From Sphingobacterium micropteri (GTDB taxonomy: Bacteria > Bacteroidota > Bacteroidia > Sphingobacteriales > Sphingobacteriaceae): a stretch of DNA of 64,000 nt. The stretch spans positions 496,001 to 560,000 of the forward strand of contig NZ_JACOIK010000001.1 in assembly GCF_014692515.1 (NCBI RefSeq), given 5' to 3'. Below the pieces are notes generated by a model. The model was given only the letters and a program-made list of their open reading frames with translations. It ran no database searches and had not been told where the DNA came from. Below are positions 59,864 to 64,000 of the stretch, one piece after another. Each line of letters starts with the position of its first letter. The first letter of the stretch is position 1. The translations under genes and the position numbers were made by a program.

Positions 59864-60670
59864 ATGAAAAAGATTTTTAAATATACTTCTCTAGCGGCTA
59901 TTATAGCGATTATGGCGGCGTGTTCTACCGTACCACTTTCTGGTAGAAAACAGTTAGCATTGGTAAGTGATGACCAGATACAGCAGCAAGCGGCTGTAGC
60001 GTATAAGGAATTTTTGGGTGATCCCAATACAAAAGTAGTTACCGGTACATCGGATGCCACATTAGTGAAAAGAGTGGGGAATAATATCGCTGCGGCCGTA
60101 AATCAGTATTTGAAGGCGGAAGGCCTTTCAGACCAGTTTAATTTTAATTGGGAATTTAATTTAGTGCAAAGTGCCGATGTGAATGCTTGGTGTATGCCTG
60201 GCGGGAAAGTTGCGGTATATACAGGTATCTTGCCGTTTACGGCTAATGAAGATGGTTTGGCTACGGTAATGGGACATGAGATAGCACATGCTATAGCTCG
60301 CCACTCGATGGAGCAGATGTCCAACCAATACGCGTTGCAGGTAGGTGCGCAGGTTTTAGGTGTGGCAACATCCGGAAAAAGCTCCATTGTACAAGGGTTA
60401 GTAAACAATGCTTACGGTATCGGCGGACAGTTGGCATTATTGAAATACTCGCGTAGCAACGAATCGGAAGCGGATCAGCTCGGTTTGATGTTTATGGCGA
60501 TGGCTGGGTATAACCCACAGCATGCGGTATCTTTTTGGGAACGTATGGCTGCGGCGAAATCAAAAGCTAATGCACAACCGGAATTTTTGAGTACCCACCC
60601 GAGTGATGCCAGGCGGGTGGCCGATATTGAGAAGCTTATCCCTCAGGCGATGCAATACTATAAGCGATAA
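59864..60670 (+). CDS. M48-family zinc metallopeptidase lipoprotein
   Basis: A 268-residue periplasmic protease. A signal peptide with lipobox-like segment (IMAACS) is followed by the M48 core: zinc motif GHEIAHAIARHSMEQM (His-Glu-x-x-His) with VNAWCMPGGKVAVYTG upstream, and the third ligand Glu in RSNESEADQLGLMFMAMAGY. Relatives are BepA/LoiP-type envelope quality-control peptidases. The frame also opens at 59858; the second Met gives a cleaner signal peptide. A complete -33/-7 promoter lies just upstream. Confidence 0.92.
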   Translation: MKKIFKYTSLAAIIAIMAACSTVPLSGRKQLALVSDDQIQQQAAVAYKEFLGDPNTKVVTGTSDATLVKRVGNNIAAAVNQYLKAEGLSDQFNFNWEFNLVQSADVNAWCMPGGKVAVYTGILPFTANEDGLATVMGHEIAHAIARHSMEQMSNQYALQVGAQVLGVATSGKSSIVQGLVNNAYGIGGQLALLKYSRSNESEADQLGLMFMAMAGYNPQHAVSFWERMAAAKSKANAQPEFLSTHPSDARRVADIEKLIPQAMQYYKR

Positions 60671-60693
60671 GATAATATCTAGTGAAAAAAAGT

Positions 60694-60718
60694 AAAGGCT
60701 TGCGTTATGCAGGCCTTT
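60694..60718 (+). terminator. Intrinsic terminator between convergent genes
   Basis: AAAGGCTTGC and GCAGGCCTTT form a 10-bp stem with one mismatch and a 5-base loop, 24 bases after the M48 stop and overlapping the end of the polX-like gene. A T-rich run follows on the plus strand. Confidence 0.55.
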
Positions 60719-62384
60719 CTCGTTTCTTCTGTTCAAAATATTGTTCTATTTCCGCGAGTGAGAAAGCATTTAGACAGCGTTCGGGAGATAATCCGCCCTT
60801 CCGTGCAACATATACACCATATTGCATGTCTTTTAAGCCTTCCATGCGGTGCGCATCGGGATTAATCGATAGCAAGACACCTTTTTCCAGAGCATATCTT
60901 TGCCAACGCCAATCCAAGTCGAGCCGCAATGGATTAGCGTTAATCTCTATAACCACCTGATTTGCTGCACAGGCATCTATTACTTTTTTGTAGTCAATAG
61001 GGTAGCCCGGTCTACTGAGTAGCAAGCGGCCTGTCGGATGCCCAAGGATAGTAGTATATGGATTCTCGATAGCCGTAACTAGCCGTTGGGTAGCTTTCTC
61101 TTCATCCATGCGTAGGTTGCTATGGATAGAGGCTACGACAAAATCAAATCTCGCAAGGATGTCGTCTGGGTAATCCAGACTGCCGTCGGATAGAATATCG
61201 GATTCTATTCCGCTGAAAATCCGAAAGGGAGCTAATTTATTGTTTAACCGCTCGATTTCCATCCATTGCTCTTGTAGCAGCGCTATGCTAAGACCGCTCG
61301 CATAAACGGCCGTCTTCGAATGGTCACAGATGCCAAAATAGCTCAATCCAAGTTCATCTCTGCAGTACATCGCCATTTGTTCCAACGAATGCACACCATC
61401 GCTATACGTCGAGTGATTATGCAGTGTGCCTTTTAAGTCTGCATACGTGATCAGCTCGGGCAATTGTCCGTTTTTCGCCCAATTTATTTCTCCAGCACCC
61501 TCTCGTAGTTCGGGTTCGATATACGATAATCCCAACGCTTCGTAGATTGCCTCCTCGGATGCAAGATTCGGCAAATTTGCTTGTATGGCTTGCAGTTCTT
61601 TTATATGTGTATCGTTGCCCGTTGTGCGTAGGAGGTCGAGCGCAAAACGCTCTTCAGTTGTCGATTGGATATCATAACGAACACCCAGTTCGTCGCTTAA
61701 ATGAACTGTTGCCTCCAGCTGTTCTTCGATCGCGTAGGCGGGTGTGTCTTTTATAAAGGTCACCACCTCTTGAATAGGAGTGGTCGTCAATATATCAATG
61801 GAAGCAATGATTTCGCATTTACGTCGAAAATCTCCTGTGAAAGCATGTTGTTGGTCCGGAAAACGGGAAACCAGGCTACCCAAAAAGGTTGCCGCAATTT
61901 TTTCGATTCCTGCATACAGGAACAGACCCTGGTTAGCATTGGAAAACTCAATAGATTTACGAATTTCTTCTTGTGTTTTCAAACCGAAACCCTTTGCTTC
62001 CATTAGCCGGTTTTCATTGCAGGCATAGAGGAGTTCGCCGATAGATTCAATCTCCAGATCTTTCCAGATGGATCGAATCTTTTTGGGACCCAGCCCCTTT
62101 ATCGTAAGCATAGCCAAAACACCTTCCGGAGTTTGGGCAATAAGGTTGTCCAATTCGGGAAATGAACCCGTCTCCAGAATCAACATAATCCTTTCGGCTG
62201 TGCTTTTACCAATGCCCGGTTGTGTACTGAGCTGATCGATGGTAGCGCTTGCTGCCGGAAATGGTAATTTATCAATCTTAAAGGAAGCAGAAGCCATGGC
62301 TTTTGTTCGAAACGGATTTTCGTTAAACAACTCCATGAGTTGACTGTATAACTTAAAAGTTTTGGCTATGGCTTTGTTTTCCAT
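60705..62384 (-). CDS. polX: PolX-like DNA polymerase/PHP protein with altered polymerase site
   Basis: A 559-residue protein of the bacterial PolX group (HhH, X-family polymerase domain, C-terminal PHP nuclease). HhH units are at about 50-130 (LSTQPGIGKSTAERIMLILE, LTIKGLGPKKIRSIWKDL). The polymerase palm region reads FTGDFRRKCEIIASIDIL, where the usual G-S-x-R-R...D-x-D motif has Ser in place of the first catalytic Asp, so polymerase activity is probably lost or weak. The PHP domain looks intact: GTLHNHSTYSDG, GICDHSK, FSGIESDIL, VASIHSNL, LGHPTGRLL and NPDAHRM. It may act mainly as a nuclease in base-excision repair. Transcribed with the NADH dehydrogenase gene upstream (5 bases apart). 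Confidence 0.88.
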   Translation of the reverse strand: MENKAIAKTFKLYSQLMELFNENPFRTKAMASASFKIDKLPFPAASATIDQLSTQPGIGKSTAERIMLILETGSFPELDNLIAQTPEGVLAMLTIKGLGPKKIRSIWKDLEIESIGELLYACNENRLMEAKGFGLKTQEEIRKSIEFSNANQGLFLYAGIEKIAATFLGSLVSRFPDQQHAFTGDFRRKCEIIASIDILTTTPIQEVVTFIKDTPAYAIEEQLEATVHLSDELGVRYDIQSTTEERFALDLLRTTGNDTHIKELQAIQANLPNLASEEAIYEALGLSYIEPELREGAGEINWAKNGQLPELITYADLKGTLHNHSTYSDGVHSLEQMAMYCRDELGLSYFGICDHSKTAVYASGLSIALLQEQWMEIERLNNKLAPFRIFSGIESDILSDGSLDYPDDILARFDFVVASIHSNLRMDEEKATQRLVTAIENPYTTILGHPTGRLLLSRPGYPIDYKKVIDACAANQVVIEINANPLRLDLDWRWQRYALEKGVLLSINPDAHRMEGLKDMQYGVYVARKGGLSPERCLNAFSLAEIEQYFEQKKRERPA

Positions 62385-62389
62385 GATGA

Positions 62390-63703
62390 TTAAGAATGAT
62401 ATTCGATTTCCGTTTCCTTTTCTATATCGGGTCGCTTATATTTATTGATAATAAGGCGGATACCGCTATTTTTGGTAAAAAATTTAATTGTCCAGTTAAC
62501 AAAGGTCACCAATTTGTTCCTAAATCCAAAAATAGAAACCAGGTGGACAAACATCCAGGTTAGCCAAGCTAGAAATCCTTTCATGTGGAAACGGCCCATA
62601 TCCACGACCGCTTTGTTTCGTCCGATAGTGGCCATAGCACCTTTGTCAAAATATTTAAAATCAGTCGCCTCTTGATTGTTCATATTTTTCAAGATGTGTT
62701 TAGCCACATAGGCGCCCTGTTGTTGTGCCGCAGGAGCCACGCCTGGAAGTCCTCTGGGGGTGTCTTCGGTAATCATCGCGGCAACGTCACCAATAGCATA
62801 GACATTTTCCATCCCACCCACGCGGCATTGGCCGTCTGTTTGTATACGATTACCGCGCTGAATAATTTCCGGATGTATGCCTGCGGGGAATTGTCCCATC
62901 ACACCCGCACCCCAGATTACGGTCTTCGTCGGGATACTTTCTCCGTTGGAAAACGTAATCGTGTCACCATCATAGCCGGTTACCTGTGTGTTGAGTAATA
63001 TATTTACACCAAGATCCCGCAGGTAGCGCTCCGCATCTTGCGAAGATTTTTCGGATAGGGCCGCTAATATTTTTCCGGTACCTTCTACGAGGTATACTTT
63101 CATTTCATTTTTCGATAGTTCCGGATAATCTTTTTTAAGCATGTGGAGCTGAATTTCGGCTATTGCTCCGGAAAGCTCTACTCCCGTAGGGCCACCACCT
63201 ACTACTACAAAATTAAGAAAGCGTTCCCGATCATGGTAGTTCTTGCGGAGCACGGCCTCTTCCAAGTTTTGCAAAACATAACTGCGGATATGTAAAGCCT
63301 CATGAATACTTTTCATAGGCAAGGCATATTTCTCGACTTGCTTGTTGCCAAAGAAATTGGACGTAGCACCGGTCGCAATAACCAGATAATCGTAATCATA
63401 ATCACCAACCGATGTTTTAACAATCTTTTGCACGTGATCTATTTCGGTGACGTCCGCCATTCTAAACCGAAAGTTCTGTTGTGATTTGAACATTTTACGG
63501 ATAGGAAAGGAAATAGCGTCTGCTGCTAATGTTCCGGTAGCTACCTGGTACATCAGCGGCTGAAAAGTATGGAAGTTATTCCTATCGATCAACAATACTT
63601 CGACCTCCTTATCTTTCAAGCTTCTAGCGACCTCGACACCACCAAAACCACCCCCGATGATAATGACTCTCGGAAAGCTTCTTTCAGAACGATTTAATAA
63701 CAT
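62390..63703 (-). CDS. ndh: NAD(P)/FAD-dependent oxidoreductase, type II NADH dehydrogenase-like
   Basis: A 437-residue flavoprotein, likely a non-proton-pumping NADH:quinone oxidoreductase. The FAD-binding GGGFGGVEVARSL is at the N terminus, the NADH-binding VVVGGGPTGVELSGAIAEIQ at about 170-190, and YAIGDVAAMI at about 300-310. A hydrophobic C-terminal segment (MKGFLAWLTWMFVHLVSIFG) probably attaches it to the membrane. Start ATG is at 63703; the ferredoxin gene lies upstream on the same strand. Confidence 0.92.
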   Translation of the reverse strand: MLLNRSERSFPRVIIIGGGFGGVEVARSLKDKEVEVLLIDRNNFHTFQPLMYQVATGTLAADAISFPIRKMFKSQQNFRFRMADVTEIDHVQKIVKTSVGDYDYDYLVIATGATSNFFGNKQVEKYALPMKSIHEALHIRSYVLQNLEEAVLRKNYHDRERFLNFVVVGGGPTGVELSGAIAEIQLHMLKKDYPELSKNEMKVYLVEGTGKILAALSEKSSQDAERYLRDLGVNILLNTQVTGYDGDTITFSNGESIPTKTVIWGAGVMGQFPAGIHPEIIQRGNRIQTDGQCRVGGMENVYAIGDVAAMITEDTPRGLPGVAPAAQQQGAYVAKHILKNMNNQEATDFKYFDKGAMATIGRNKAVVDMGRFHMKGFLAWLTWMFVHLVSIFGFRNKLVTFVNWTIKFFTKNSGIRLIINKYKRPDIEKETEIEYHS

Positions 63704-63770
63704 GATAAACTAATTTTGTTCTATTTTGGGGCAAAAGTACGAAAACATAGCGTAAAAAAATGTGCTTTTA

Positions 63771-64000
63771 TTATTGTAATGCTCCTTTGATTTTTAATCT
63801 TAATCCGTCGTTGTTGTTCGTAAGATGCAATTGACAGGCTAGCCTGCTTTCCATATCGGCATCTGGTAGTGTATCCAGCATGTCGAGCTCTTGATCCGTG
63901 GCATCCGGTAACGCGTCGCTGCCATTTAATACTTGCACATGGCAGGTTGCACACAAAGCCATGCCACCACAAGTGGCCAGAATATCGTATGCGGAAGCCT
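63771..64000 (-). CDS. 2Fe-2S ferredoxin (adrenodoxin type), 5' end outside window
   Basis: The frame runs off the right edge; the visible 75 residues are the C-terminal part of a 2Fe-2S ferredoxin. The cluster ligands are Cys in ILATCGGMALCATCHVQ (C-x5-C-x2-C, the adrenodoxin/Isc-Fdx spacing) and the fourth Cys in SRLACQLHLT. The MPDADMESRLACQ-like acidic region before it is typical. The neighbouring NADH dehydrogenase is 67 bases downstream. The N terminus cannot be seen. Confidence 0.88.
   Translation of the reverse strand, partial: ASAYDILATCGGMALCATCHVQVLNGSDALPDATDQELDMLDTLPDADMESRLACQLHLTNNNDGLRLKIKGALQ

Overview
The window is chromosomal DNA of a member of the Bacteroidota, most likely Sphingobacteriaceae (Sphingobacterium, Olivibacter or Pedobacter-like; the genus is inference). 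Evidence seen in the sequence: two SusC/Cir-type TonB-dependent receptors, one paired with a DUF4249 lipoprotein; many short lipoproteins; His_kinase/LytTR signalling; few Shine-Dalgarno sequences; and several TAnnTTTG boxes of the Bacteroidota -7 type. No tRNA, rRNA, integrase, transposase or CRISPR array was seen. Both ends cut genes: an AraC-like regulator on the left and a 2Fe-2S ferredoxin on the right.

Layout. 1-2 kb: ribulose-monophosphate pair hxlB-hxlA beside a truncated AraC-like regulator. 2-7.4 kb: a PPK2 kinase with two exported proteins (minus strand), then three unknown envelope genes (plus strand). 7.7-15 kb: TonB receptor, AraC regulator, SDR oxidoreductase, GlxA-type regulator, and a plus-strand run of DoxX-like, DUF1801, SRPBCC and VOC genes. 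15-18 kb: a LytTR response regulator and its TPR-histidine kinase. 18-22.5 kb: envelope proteins, a frameshifted lipoprotein pseudogene, msrA and a DUF4198 protein. 22.6-27.7 kb: smc, an Xre/RES toxin-antitoxin pair, and a 580-base scar with a short degenerate tandem array, a receiver-domain fragment and a dispersed hairpin repeat. 27.7 kb: a GH43 glycosidase.

28.7-39.9 kb is the functional centre: a clade II (Sec-type) nitrous oxide reduction locus. One minus-strand operon runs cytochrome c - nosZ - membrane protein - nosL - nosD - nosF - nosY. A second runs ric (with an N-terminal DUF2249 domain) - heme-copper-oxidase-subunit-I-like membrane protein - DUF59 Fe-S factor. A Crp/Fnr regulator and a second oxidase-like membrane protein are divergent from the nosZ operon. 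Both minus-strand operons carry nearly the same 20-bp dyad (TTTATGCGT-N5-CATA) 19-20 nt upstream of a TAnnTTTG box. This suggests one regulator, perhaps the adjacent Crp/Fnr protein, controls N2O respiration and repair of nitrosative damage together.

39.9-64 kb is mostly household and envelope functions: DUF4397 lipoprotein, EamA transporter with an Lrp-type regulator whose promoter carries two identical 11-bp palindromes, a large FAD/Fe-S dehydrogenase, an esterase, a TonB receptor/DUF4249 pair, a polysaccharide deacetylase, TolC-HlyD efflux parts, a ComEA-like protein, apt, gpmI, nadC, plsY, an M48 peptidase, a PolX-like protein whose first polymerase aspartate is replaced, a type II NADH dehydrogenase and a ferredoxin. 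Two families of short dispersed intergenic hairpin repeats occur twice each. The best candidates for undescribed biology are the shared nos/ric operator, the unknown nos-cluster membrane proteins, the short operator-like arrays and the PolX variant. No wholly new multi-gene system was evident.
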